From the NCBI GenBank assembly GCA_004369085.1, contig ML210581.1:1-14073 (forward strand): a stretch of DNA of 14,073 bases. Reading direction: 5' to 3'. Origin of the DNA: Coprinopsis marcescibilis. Its lineage: Eukaryota; Basidiomycota; Agaricomycetes; Agaricales; Psathyrellaceae. The stretch's first letter is position 1. The number at the start of each line of letters is the position of its first letter. Of this stretch, positions 1 through 8,106 are shown in pieces. A program made the position numbers and the translations under genes. Below the pieces are notes generated by a model. It was given only the letters and a program-made list of their open reading frames with translations. It was not told the origin of the DNA and did no database searches.

Positions 1-599
1 AATGTTTTTGGTATGATTTGGTTGAGGTTTTCTTCGAGTTTTGGTTTTTCTTCAATCATAGTGGCGTTGAGCCAGATCTCTTGAAGTTCTTCTGTGTTTT
101 CTCCTTTCATGAATGCAATAAGGAGACTGTTGTCTTCCTCTTCCATTGTTGGGGAAATGGGATTTCTCCATTCAACTGTCCCTAGAGCCCAATTGATATT
201 GGGATTTTCTTTTTGTAACCAAGGGGTTCTGAAGATAAAGTCCCATTTTCCAAGTCCGGCGACATACATAGTGTATTTTTGGATTCGTCCGTTGATGCTG
301 AATTTGAGTTCCACCATGGTTGTAATTGATCTGGTTTTGTTTGGGGTTCGATCAACATTTCGGACGATTATTGGTTTTTCGAGTTGTTTTTCTGGGATTT
401 TGTATTTTTGCACCATTTGTTCGTCTGCAAATAGGTCATCTGCTCCAGAGTCAATAAGTGTTTTTGTGTCGATGCTTCTTTCAGGAATCTGTATTGGAAG
501 TATGATTGATCGGTTATGTGTGGATTTGATCATCGCTGTTCCTAATAACAGTTTGGGGACGATCTCCATCAACCTTGAGACGTCCCCTATGAAAAATCC
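1..599 (-). CDS. pol: Pol polyprotein N-terminus with retropepsin-type protease (partial)
   Basis: The minus-strand frame is open without a stop from about 599 to the window edge. It contains the protease active site D-S-G-A-D at about 438-452, where retroelements carry DSG or DTG. It is preceded by a hydrophobic strand and followed by the I-I-V-R-N-V flap region and a Y-V-A-G-L-G-K-W-D-F-I segment, as in Ty3-type proteases. The enzyme would cut Gag and Pol inside the particle. Pol lies in the -1 frame relative to Gag and overlaps its end by only about 20 nt, between a TGA in the Pol frame and the Gag TAG at 587-589. Translation would need a -1 shift there, unless an old indel created the offset. 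I see no perfect slippery heptamer. Confidence 0.82.
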
Positions 600-1777
600 G
601 TGTTTTCACTTCCTGTGTCTGCAACTTGAACACTCTTATCTTTGTTTGGGCAGTTCCATCTGACATGTCCTTTCTTACGGCAAATGCTGCAGACTGCTTC
701 GGGACAGTAAGTCACCGTGTGTCCCTTTTTCGAACAGACTTTGCATGTTGCATTAGCCTGGTTTGAATGGGTTTGTGTTTGGGTTTGGATAACATCGATT
801 TCCATGGCATTTGGATCTCAAGTTTTTTGTTTTGGTGCAAATGATTGCTGTTGGGATTTGGATGAAGAAGCGAAGGCGTTGTACTGGGTTTTCTTCCCTT
901 GATCTTTCCTGTATTCTCAATCGATGGCTAGAGCTTGTTCCTCAAACTCTTTTTGGTCTTTGGGTCCAGGCCATGTGTTTTTGACTTTGGTACACAAGAG
1001 TGGATTCATTCCTTCTTTGTATTTGTAGAAGAGGATTTCTTTATCAAATCCACTTAGAACCGCAAATTCTTTGAATTTGGTTGTGTATTCTTCACATGAG
1101 TCACTCCCCATTCTTAGTTTGTGGAGTCCATCTTGAGCTATTTCTTTCTGATCGTACAGGCTAAAGTGTTGTAGGAATTGGCTTTCAAAGTCTTCCCAGC
1201 TTGCGAAAATGTCTTTTCCTGGGTTTTCTCCTCTCGTAGCCTCGTCTTCTTTTTCCCATTTCATGGTTTTCTGGGTTTCTTCAAAGATAGCTCGGTATTT
1301 GGAGTCTACCCAGTGTTTTCGCGTTAATTCCTTTCCTTTGTCATCCTTTGTTCCCACCATTGATAGTGTGAACATGATTTGATTTTCCCAATTGAATTCC
1401 TTTCTGTAATAGCAATATGTTCAACAAGCGGTTAAAAAGGGAATGGCGTCCTTTGGCTGTCCGTCATATTTTGCTGGTTTCTCCACTTCTACTTTGGGTT
1501 TTGAGTCTTCTTTGCCTTTTCTTGCACTTTGGATTTCCACATATTTTTCAGATTGCTCAGCTATTTTCTTGGTGTTTTTCTCCACTTTGAAGAGTTGTTC
1601 CACCAATGGTGCCAGTGCATGTGCTAATGCTGCTCCAATCATGATGGCTACCGCTCCTATGGTTGCTGATTCTATTTTTTCAGCAGCCCATGATGCTATG
1701 CTTACTCCATCTGAGGAGGCATAGGTTCCTATTGAAGCAAGGAATTGTTGAAAAACATCGGTCATTCTTGCTGCCAT
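587..1777 (-). pseudogene. gag: Gag (retrotrans_gag domain, two CCHC zinc knuckles), three in-frame TGA stops
   Basis: One reading frame runs from ATG 1777 to TAG 587-589. It is broken only by TGA at 1421-1423, 917-919 and 818-820. The first 118 residues include an unusually hydrophobic Ala/Ile-rich helix at residues 38-60, then a Lys/Glu-rich linker. The middle (about 1375-920) resembles the capsid-like retrotrans_gag domain, with W-x-x-F-E-S-Q-F-L-Q-H-F followed by Y-x-x-K-F. The C-terminus (about 730-600) has two CX2CX4HX4C knuckles for RNA packaging. All three stops can derive from CGA (Arg) by one C-to-T change at CpG. The ATG lies 45 nt from the primer-binding site in a reasonable context. 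Confidence 0.88.
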
Positions 1778-1811
1778 TGCTGGTTGTTACAGCTGGGCTT
1801 TGTTGTTTAAG

Positions 1812-1822
1812 ACTTCGTTCTT
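1812..1822 (-). promoter_or_regulatory. Primer-binding site of the self-priming (Tf1/sushi) type
   Basis: One nucleotide inside the 5' LTR, the minus strand reads AAGAACGAAGT. No tRNA-type TGG start is present. The 11-mer is the exact complement of ACTTCGTTCTT, found in the solo LTR at 9713-9723, and pairs with the element's own LTR copy at 2027-2037 with a single G-U wobble. Both copies lie about 35 bp downstream of a TATATAA box, where transcripts should start. In Tf1-like elements the first 11 nt of the mRNA fold back on such a site to prime reverse transcription. Mechanism by analogy; the complementarity is directly visible. Confidence 0.78.
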
Positions 1823-1823
1823 C

Positions 1824-2241
1824 TGTTAAGGACTAAAACGGGATGATACTTCGTGTTGTCCTTCAATGCTATTCCAGCGACTTTTACGGTCGATGGTCTT
1901 ATTCGTGACTACGTTTGAAGTTCTACTCGTGAGTATGAACTAACACTAGACTTCTTGAATAGACAATTTGGTTGGTTTTGCACTGGAAGAGTATTGGATT
2001 TGGAGGTATATAAGATTGTAACACTTAAGAACAAAGTAAGGAACTATTAACTAACTACATAGGTTTATATACTAAAAGACATGTGGTTATGGTGAGGTTT
2101 AGGTGTGGTTTTAATGAGTCTTACTAACTATGAAGTCATGCACAGTAACGATGAGTAAGACTAAGATCAAAATGAAAAATGTAAGGTATACATGAGGTAA
2201 ATATCATAATCATATGGTAGTAAGCATAAACGTTCGTAACA
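1824..2241 (-). repeat. 5' LTR of the Ty3/gypsy element (418 bp)
   Basis: On the minus strand the LTR starts TGTTACGAACG at 2241 and ends CCTTAACA at 1824, giving TG...CA termini. It matches the plus-strand repeat at 9472-9926 over its whole length, apart from a 37-bp indel and scattered substitutions, many at CpG. A TATATAA box sits at 2064-2071 and the presumed transcription start at about 2037. The 5 bp outside it (2242-2246) would be one copy of the target duplication; the other copy is off-window. Confidence 0.93.
2064..2071 (-). promoter_or_regulatory. TATA box of the 5' LTR
   Basis: Minus strand TATATAAA, conserved in the solo LTR at 9678-9685. It lies about 34 bp upstream of the 11-mer that matches the primer-binding site, so it probably positions the transcript start there. 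Confidence 0.65.
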
Positions 2242-2462
2242 CAAAGCAAATGTGCACAGCATGCATGGGAAAGTTGGGGGATGTGCGGGCTGGTTCTGTT
2301 TGTTGTGGAGTTGGCTGTGCTTTGCTGTACCCTTGCAAAATACGCGTTGGTCATATTTGTGCCAGCATTGGTGGTATTTGGCTGGGCCTTCACTTTGCGA
2401 CCTTACATAAGATTAAAAGCTTGAATTTTACATAACATTATAGCCTGTCCTGTTTTAAATTA
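2242..2462. other. Spacer between Ty3 LTR and Helitron end, no gene seen
   Basis: About 220 bp between the LTR edge and the candidate Helitron 3' end. Short open frames on both strands lack recognisable motifs. This is probably the sequence into which the elements inserted, or unrecognised repeat. Confidence 0.5.
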
Positions 2463-2467
2463 TTAGA

Positions 2468-2482
2468 CAAGCCTTTGGCTTG
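2468..2482 (-). repeat. Hairpin near the candidate Helitron 3' end
   Basis: Perfect inverted repeat CAAGCC-TTT-GGCTTG on the plus strand, directly beside TTAG (CTAA on minus). A second small hairpin (TGGC-TTT-GCCA) follows a few bases inward. It would be the 3' replication terminator if the end is right. Confidence 0.4.
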
Positions 2483-2950
2483 CCTGTGGCTTTGCCATGG
2501 GGGTGGTGATTCATTGTTAGACATAGCTGAATATTCAATTGTTGAACATAGAAATTAAATAAATTTACTATTTACACTATACTAATCCAGAAAATGTAAA
2601 ACTTCCAGATACACAATATTTTTAGTAGTAAGAGGTAAAGTAGGGTCATCACGAGGGGTGGTAATTGCTTTAATGTTGTGAACAGATGTAACTCTTGAAA
2701 CAGCTATGTAAAGTTGTCCATGTGTAAATACTGGAGTGCAAAGATCTAAACCAACATATTTAACTGATTGTCCTTGGGATTTGTTTATAGTCATTGAAAA
2801 ACAAAGACAGGCAGGAAATTGAAGCCGGGTGAACTCAAATGGGAGTCTCATAAGGGGCAATCAAAAGGCATGGAATGAAAACTTTTTGGCCTGCATAGTT
2901 GCCTGTTAGTAGATGGGCTTCCAAAACATGTGAACCCATACATGTAAGAA

Positions 2951-3599
2951 CTAGCAGCCTACCCGTGCTTTGCACTGGCTTTCACTCAAATGTGATGTTT
3001 TAAGCATGCTTAAAGTTTTGAACCTCAAAGGTCTTGAGTAAGGTGGAGACGGATGGAAATTTGGCAAATAGTGCATGTGCGTGAAATGAATGCCAAACCG
3101 TGAGCGCCAGTCGTCACCGACCAAGGTCAGCTCCTCCTGGCCCCCCCTGCAGCTTGGATGTCATCAACTTGGTACTTTCCCTTGCAAACAGAAATGCTGC
3201 TGGAAGCCTGGAAGGTGTACACTTTAAACCCCTGCGCAATAAATACCCCTGGCTTGGGGATGATATCTGTTTGCTGTCATTTCCCTTTGGTATGCTTGGA
3301 GCATGGCTCCATCTGCTGTGAGAGTTTGGTCTATGTGTGGGAGAAAGTCATGGAACTTTGATGGAAGGCAACTTGCGCTCACATGCTTGGCGCTTGATAC
3401 TCAGTGAGCGCGCAGCTTCCTTATTTTGCTTTTCGTTATCTATCACACATGCGATTGGTTGTTTGTCCCGTGTGTGAAAAGGCTTGCTTTTTATTATATA
3501 AGCTTGGCCCGTGCGTGAGCGAACAATCCCTTATATAGTGGTTTGTCCTTGACGTTTGTCTTGTCTCGTGGGAAAAAAACCTTTATTTATTGTAGTAGA
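2951..3599 (-). mobile_element. Non-autonomous Helitron, 649 bp, complete
   Basis: The minus strand begins TCTACTACAATAAATAAAGG at 3599 and ends in CTAG at 2954-2951. A GTGC-AAA-GCAC hairpin (arms extended imperfectly, 2962-2978) lies 7 nt before CTAG. It is flanked by A (3600) and T (2950), the A/T target rule for Helitrons, with no duplication. Removing it rejoins the surrounding helicase codons exactly, with an ATT codon split A|TT. No coding potential is convincing inside. The ends (TCTACTA..., hairpin, CTAG) are classical, and an autonomous relative must have supplied the transposase. Confidence 0.88.
2955..2978 (-). repeat. 3' terminal hairpin of the small Helitron
   Basis: A 7-bp stem with one mismatch (CCCGTGC paired with GCACTGG) and a TTT loop, followed by 7 nt and CTAG on the minus strand. 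Spacing and shape match known Helitron 3' ends. Confidence 0.8.
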
Positions 3600-3679
3600 T
3601 AGCTCATGTACCATTACAGACACCTTGTGCTGGATTGAGATTCCAGAGGATCATGATGGGTGCACCCAACTTGAGAGTA

Positions 3680-4215
3680 CAGTTGAACCTGTGCTAAACC
3701 ATACCTGTCATAACCCATAATCGCCAATAACTCATACCTTTTGGCATCCACCGAGTCGGTGGGCAGGGAAAACAGCCCCATAACCCATACTTGCCAAAAC
3801 CCCATAACCCATACCCATAGTGTGGATGGAAATTCTGTGGAAAACTCAGCTGATAATGAGTCAAATTCCGCCTATGTAGCATACCTCACACCATTTTTTC
3901 ATGCCTTGCAAGGATGTGAAGGACTTGAGAGCCATTTTAACAAACCTGCTTTCAACTTTTGCCAGGTTAGGGTTAATCACTGCTCCATAGATTGCCAGGA
4001 AATGGGGAAAAGCATGAGTTTTAGGATGTTAGATAGCTGACCAGGCACTATTAAGGTTATCCAATGCATAATATCAATCTAGCATCTCAGAGAAAATATA
4101 CAAAAATTCAAAAATTATTTATCTATTTTTAGAAAACCTGCAGTACCCCATAGTCGCTGATAACCCATACCTTTCTCTGTCTACAGAGGGGTATGGGTTA
4201 TGACAGGTTCAACTG
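3680..4215. mobile_element. TA-flanked TIR element (Tc1/mariner or pogo-like MITE), 536 bp
   Basis: The ends are inverted: CAGTTGAACCTGT at 3680 and its complement ending at 4215, flanked by TA at 3678-3679 and 4216-4217. Removing the element and one TA restores the Helitron helicase codons. Subterminal repeats of TAACCCATA and its complement recur near both ends (about 3711, 3781, 3804, 4158, 4193). CAGT termini with a TA duplication suggest Tc1/mariner, perhaps pogo. No transposase is encoded; the short open frames inside look accidental. Confidence 0.82.
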
Positions 4216-4344
4216 TAATTGCTTTGCACCAATGGGTGCCCAACAGGAACCGTGTGACTTTGAGCTTACATAAAATATTGCATAAGTTATGGGCCTCGAG
4301 TTTCTGTCCTGTTTTCATATAATAGATTATTAGATTAATGTCTG

Positions 4345-4513
4345 GTCTTGGTTTTCCCAGCCTCTCCGATTGAGCAACCACCTGCCTAATTGGTACTCAC
4401 CACCGGGAGAGTCTGGGATCATTCACAGGGTCTTTGGGGGGACTTGACATTCAGTGAGCTTGGCGATACTCAGAGATTCCCCCAAGCTTTGTCATGTGTT
4501 GTCCCTCTTATCA
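4345..4513 (+). repeat. Left terminal inverted repeat
   Basis: Matches the complement of 13381-13549 over about 165-170 bp, starting GTCTTGGTTTTCCCAGCC. Most differences from the right arm are T or A where the right arm has CpG, so this arm has decayed. It contains the remains of a stem-loop (4356-4368 with 4404-4417). Confidence 0.88.
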
Positions 4514-5553
4514 CTTCTACCATCTACTGCCAATTTTATGAGCTTTACACAATCCCATGCCACTGAAAACACCTCATTTGATGAATATCCTTCTACTATA
4601 CTCTCTAACTGGGAATTCGACACCGCCAACATGGCAGGCTCTCCAAGATCATTCAGATCCTCAAGTCCAGCCACCAAAATTGCCTCCAGTAATCCAGATG
4701 GCATACCTTTTCACAATTTGCCCGACTTTCCAGAGGAGATTATTGCCGATTTTGACTACATCAACCCCCAAGACTCCAAACAGCACACTGGAATGACATG
4801 ACTACTAAGTCTGGCTGATCTTACAGTGGATAGCCCAGCTTCCGGGGTGCTTTACACTTTCAATGTTCCTTCAGATCCTGTTCACTTCCAACTCCCCTGT
4901 AGTAACACAATATGCGAATCGATTTCTTTCCGATAACTGGCACATTCAACTGATGGAAATTTGGTCTGGTGGCGGTAAGCCAAGCAAGGGTTCTAAAGTT
5001 GTGAAGGATGCAAGAACGGCAGCAGTGCAATGGGTTATTGGCAGAGCTGGGGAGATTTGTGCGAAGGAAGCAGCATGGATGACAAACCAAGCCACTGAAG
5101 GCCCTTTCAGCACCAAAGCAGGTCTGCATGTATCTGCAAGCAACATAACTGTTGGATTTGTGCAGAACTTCCAGATATCAAGCCTGTTGGAAACATATGA
5201 GCATATGCTGCCACATTTGCAACATATCCTCAAGGTGGTCATTGCAAAGGGTCACAAGGAAATGAAGCTGGGTACTCGAGATCCTGATTATGTGCATGGG
5301 CAATATTTCCAGTCATTGTATTTGTTACTGATTATTGATTACAGGGAAGGACACTCATGACTTCAATGGCGCTAAACCTTCACAGACAGTGTACCAATTA
5401 CCATGCAACCATGAACTCCTTTCTCCTGTGGGACAATCAAGCCTCTAAGTGGTTGACTAGTGCTATGAATCGGTATGGATTCTCTGGGTCGTACCCCTCC
5501 CTGTGTTGCGCAATTTTGGCCTTGAGCAAGGATTCAGTTTCCCTTGCATGGCA

Positions 5554-5561
5554 GGCAGCAA
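5554..5561 (+). repeat. 8-bp target duplication, left copy
   Basis: GGCAGCAA, repeated at 10554-10561. The bases on either side differ between copies, so the duplication is exactly 8 bp. It encodes part of Gln-Ala-Ala in the interrupted DUF6589-like gene. Confidence 0.9.
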
Positions 5562-5615
5562 GAGAGCATTCAGGATTTTCGAACTTCACAGGTTGCATGG
5601 AGCCTGGGGTGTCAC
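5562..5615 (+). repeat. Left imperfect terminal inverted repeat of the KDZ-like element
   Basis: Starts GAGAGCATTCAGG. It pairs with the complement of 10500-10553 (AGAATATCCAGGG...) with mismatches and small gaps, closing on a conserved GGTGTCACG block. Confidence 0.6.
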
Positions 5616-5743
5616 GTGTGGTGCCATGCATGGTGAAATCAATTGCAAGGGGCAGGGGTTGCACATACACGTACGTGTAAAAGAGTCGGGATAGTGCATA
5701 TAATTGATTTTAATACTCTGCTTGAATACTCCTGGATCCTACC

Positions 5744-7966
5744 ATGTCTAATCTCGCTTCTGGTGATACTGTAGCAAGCATAGACCATACATTATCTCAA
5801 AAGGAGGGACTTTTGGAGCAAATCACCATATAACAGTGCATGCTGTTCATCCGACTGGCAGCTGCTCTACGATGCAATATCTTACATGGGCAGCCACCCA
5901 CATATGACATGTCCAGGCCACCAACTACACTACCTGAGCAAGTGAAAGAGTTCCTGCATTGCTCCGTTTCCATAGCACTCGAGGACATTGATATCTGTTG
6001 GAAAGCAGTGAAACAGACAGTCTGGTCATTAGATGCCACTGCCCACGCATCTGCAGCTGATGCTAGGCTCTCTCACTCATATAGAAATCGAATCAGTGCA
6101 TATGAATCAATTCCAGTCCTAATCAAGAACAGTTCTGATGGGCAAATACAGGTACCCAAGCACTATATCCTCCTGTTCTCAAGTGTACTGACCCACTTTG
6201 CTCAGCAACAGACAAGCTACTTCGAGGTGGGGATAAATCTGAAAAAAAGATAGTTCTATACACAATTGGTGATGGCATGTGTGCCACCTATCATCACCAG
6301 CTATGGTGTCTAGGTAAGTGCCATTTTCTGCAATGTTAACTCAGGCACCAATTGAGCTAATACCACCTATTACGAAAGGGTGTCGCACTGTTTATCACCA
6401 CAATTATGCTGTGAAGAATGGCGTACAGACATACTATGGTGGTGTACCAGGTGTTATTGAGATAGGAAAGCATCACTATGTTGAAAAGGCGGAGATTAAC
6501 ATGTTTATTAACTTGATGTTGATCTCGTGGTACGTGGACCTTTTATTTCTTTATGTAAGACTAATATATGCAGCTATGCTAGGACATCTGCATGTAACAG
6601 TGCAGAGATCTATAACTGGTCACTTATGGATCCAAATAATCAGCCAGAAGACTGGGGTCTCAGCTTCAAATTCCGTCCTGAGCATATCTGGCACTCACTT
6701 ATTTACCTCTCCATCCTTGCGTGGTATGCAGCAGAAGGCAATATTCTGATGGTCTCAAACGATGAGGAGCAAAAGGACCAGCTCTTGGATGCAATCACTG
6801 AATGGAATAATCAGTTTGAGAAGCAGCGCCAGCCGGAATGGGCTCAATACTGTCTGAAATGTGTGTGGTTTTGGAAGGATAGCAACGGCAACATTTCTGG
6901 TTTGTTGTTCTGCTTTCTATCCACATCGGTGATGTATCTAATATCATAAACAATAGAAATGGCCTCTGCCATTGTCAGCGATGGGATAACCATTGGGCAC
7001 CCCTGCTGCAATGTTGCACATTGCGAGGAACCACTTGCAAATTGCAAGATCGACCGTTTTTGCCAGCGACATGCAAGCTGTAACAGTGTTTGTGCAATTG
7101 ATGGTTGCGAGTATTCCATTAGTCCTGGATACAAGACCTGCTCTGACCCCGACCATTGCGAACTTGAGAATATTCAGTGTTGGTGCAACAAGGCAAATTT
7201 TCAAACCAGATCAAGATTGGAAAGAGGGTGTGTATCCGCCCCTCCTGATGCCACAACTTTGGACCAGATCATGCAAGATGGAGATGCACCCGATGAAGGA
7301 ATTGAGGAAGGTTCCTGCCTGCAAAAGCCAGCGACTGGTAATCGTCGAATCATTGCCCATTTAGGTCAACGACAGACCCATAGCAAGCAATTTATGGTAC
7401 GTCTGTATGGGGTTATTGTTGCCCGAGCAACATTCTTTGATTCCGAAACTGTCCCACAAACAGTGGTACGTGTAAGGTGTTGATTCTGACATGTACCTGC
7501 TAATTTGATTCAATAGAATATGCTGCATCAAGTGTTTTGCACAGAAGGATCATTGCCACAGTATTTTATTTACGACAATTGCTGCAGTGTTTACAATCAT
7601 TTGGTGGCACTCAGTGACAATCTTCTGGATAGAATGGCATTTCCTGTCAATGCCTTCCATTTTAACTGCAAGAACAAGAAGACCAACATCATCTGCCAAA
7701 AGCACTGCAATCCTCGAAAATTCCCCGACTTGATCAAGATTGATGGGTCTTGGTATTTCAACTCTTCAAAATGCGAGCAGGTCAATGTGTGGCTGGGTGG
7801 TTATCATGCCATCCTTCGAGAGATGTCCCAGAACCGCTACAACTTTCTTCTTGATGAGTTAATCATGTGAAAAAACAAGATCCAGAAGGAGAAGCTTGAG
7901 GCCCAGGGTCATTTGCCAAACTACTATCCTGGTCTCCAGTTTACTCATCACACCGATTCATTTTAA
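5744..7966 (+). pseudogene. KDZ-like transposase with CxC5/CxC6-type cysteine clusters
   Basis: Six exons joined by short GT-AG introns: 6096-6151, 6314-6378, 6530-6582, 6900-6956 and 7466-7516. All junctions keep the frame. Residues in order: a helical N-terminus (L-F-I-R-L-A-A-A-L, E-D-I-D-I-C-W); a first zinc cluster (K-C-T-D-P-L-C; W-C-L-G-C-R-T-V-Y-H-H-N); G-G-V-P-G-V-I-E-I-G; then D-G-I-T-I-G-H-P-C-C with a second cysteine cluster; then I-Y-D-N-C-C, A-F-H-F-N-C, and C-E-Q-V-N-V-W-L-G-G-Y-H-A. By analogy with KDZ transposases, D at 6980-6982, D at 7574-7576 and E at 7775-7777 could be the catalytic triad. Lesions: TAA 5831-5833 near the N-terminus and TGA 7868-7870, after which the frame continues with family-like sequence to TAA 7964-7966. 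Translation could instead start at ATG 5840. Confidence 0.78.
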
Positions 7967-8106
7967 ACACAAATTATTGCAATTGTAACAGTTTGGAGAA
8001 TTAACTATACATTAGAAGAAGTATAACATGCAATTAGAGCTGGATTAATGACAAATCAAGAAAGAGAAGAAAGAAACACATATCAAACAAATACCTGATA
8101 CCACTA
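7967..8106. other. Convergent intergenic gap in the KDZ-like element
   Basis: 140 bp, AT-rich, between the stops of two convergent genes. It presumably holds both 3' ends. I see no further feature. Confidence 0.6.

Larger units (their letters stand above)
1..1822 (-). mobile_element. Ty3/gypsy retrotransposon, 5' internal part (self-primed type)
   Basis: Read on the minus strand, this is the internal region of an LTR retrotransposon: primer-binding site, Gag, then the start of Pol with an aspartic protease. Reverse transcriptase, RNase H, integrase and the 3' LTR would lie beyond the left edge of the window. The order LTR, PBS, Gag with CCHC knuckles, then protease in another frame fits Ty3/gypsy (Metaviridae). 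The 5-bp target duplication of a related solo LTR at 9472-9926 supports this. Gag carries three in-frame TGA stops, while the visible Pol frame is open throughout. The element looks relatively young but defective. Confidence 0.9.
2463..4340 (-). mobile_element. Autonomous Helitron remnant, 3' part
   Basis: It is defined by the helicase C-terminus and a candidate 3' terminus on the minus strand: a perfect 6-bp stem hairpin (2468-2482, CAAGCC-AAA-GGCTTG), then CTAA at 2466-2463, followed by T as rolling-circle insertion requires. The hairpin-to-CTAA spacing of 1 nt is shorter than usual, so the exact end is tentative. The 5' part, with the Rep domain and helicase motifs I-III, is missing. Helicase similarity fades at about 4340, where the large TIR element starts. 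Two other transposons sit inside. Confidence 0.7.
2582..4340 (-). pseudogene. Helitron helicase (Pif1-like) C-terminus, split by two insertions
   Basis: The reading frame runs minus through about 4250-4218, 3677-3600 and 2950-2582, with two transposons between. In order it shows L-K-L-G-A-P-I-M-I-L, N-L-N-P-A-Q-G-V-C-N-G-T, then G-S-H-V-L-E-A and Q-K-V-F-I-P, and last [11 protein letters not shown] with Y-I-A-V-S-R-V-T-S (motifs V-VI). This is the typical end of a Helitron Rep-Helicase, which unwinds DNA during rolling-circle transposition. Lesions are a TGA at 3604-3606, where the family has Arg, and a frameshift between the V-F-I-P block and residue 1 of the 2860-2582 frame. The stop follows L-H-F-L-D at 2582. 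Identity is very secure; the upstream edge is vague. Confidence 0.9.

Noticed and set aside
94..663. 189-codon plus-strand open frame
   Set aside because: It is antisense to the protease and Gag end, has no family motif, and is explained by the minus-strand coding frame.
818..1423. TGA stops in Gag as programmed readthrough or a recoded codon
   Set aside because: The same TGA excess occurs in five unrelated genes and the repeat copies differ at CpG, so mutation explains it more simply.
1812..1823. tRNA-type primer-binding site
   Set aside because: No TGG follows the LTR end, while the 11-nt self-complement to the transcript start is clear.
2517..2520. Another CTAA as the Helitron 3' end
   Set aside because: It is followed by C, not T, and has no hairpin just before it.
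3100..3361. Plus-strand frames of 67-73 codons inside the small Helitron, possible captured gene
   Set aside because: Helitrons can capture exons, but neither strand shows a recognisable domain or splice pattern.
3614..4040. Open frames within the TA-flanked element
   Set aside because: They cross the terminal repeats and their residues reflect the TAACCCATA repeats, not a protein family.
4454..4537. Apparent shared N-terminus of the two genes at the ends of the large element
   Set aside because: The similar residues come from translating the inverted repeat and both frames begin at GTG. Real starts are more likely ATG 4538 and ATG 13314.
6574..6582. Alternative 3' splice site at 6573
   Set aside because: Acceptor 6582 gives S-W-T-S-A-C-N, which fits the family better than the product of the earlier site.
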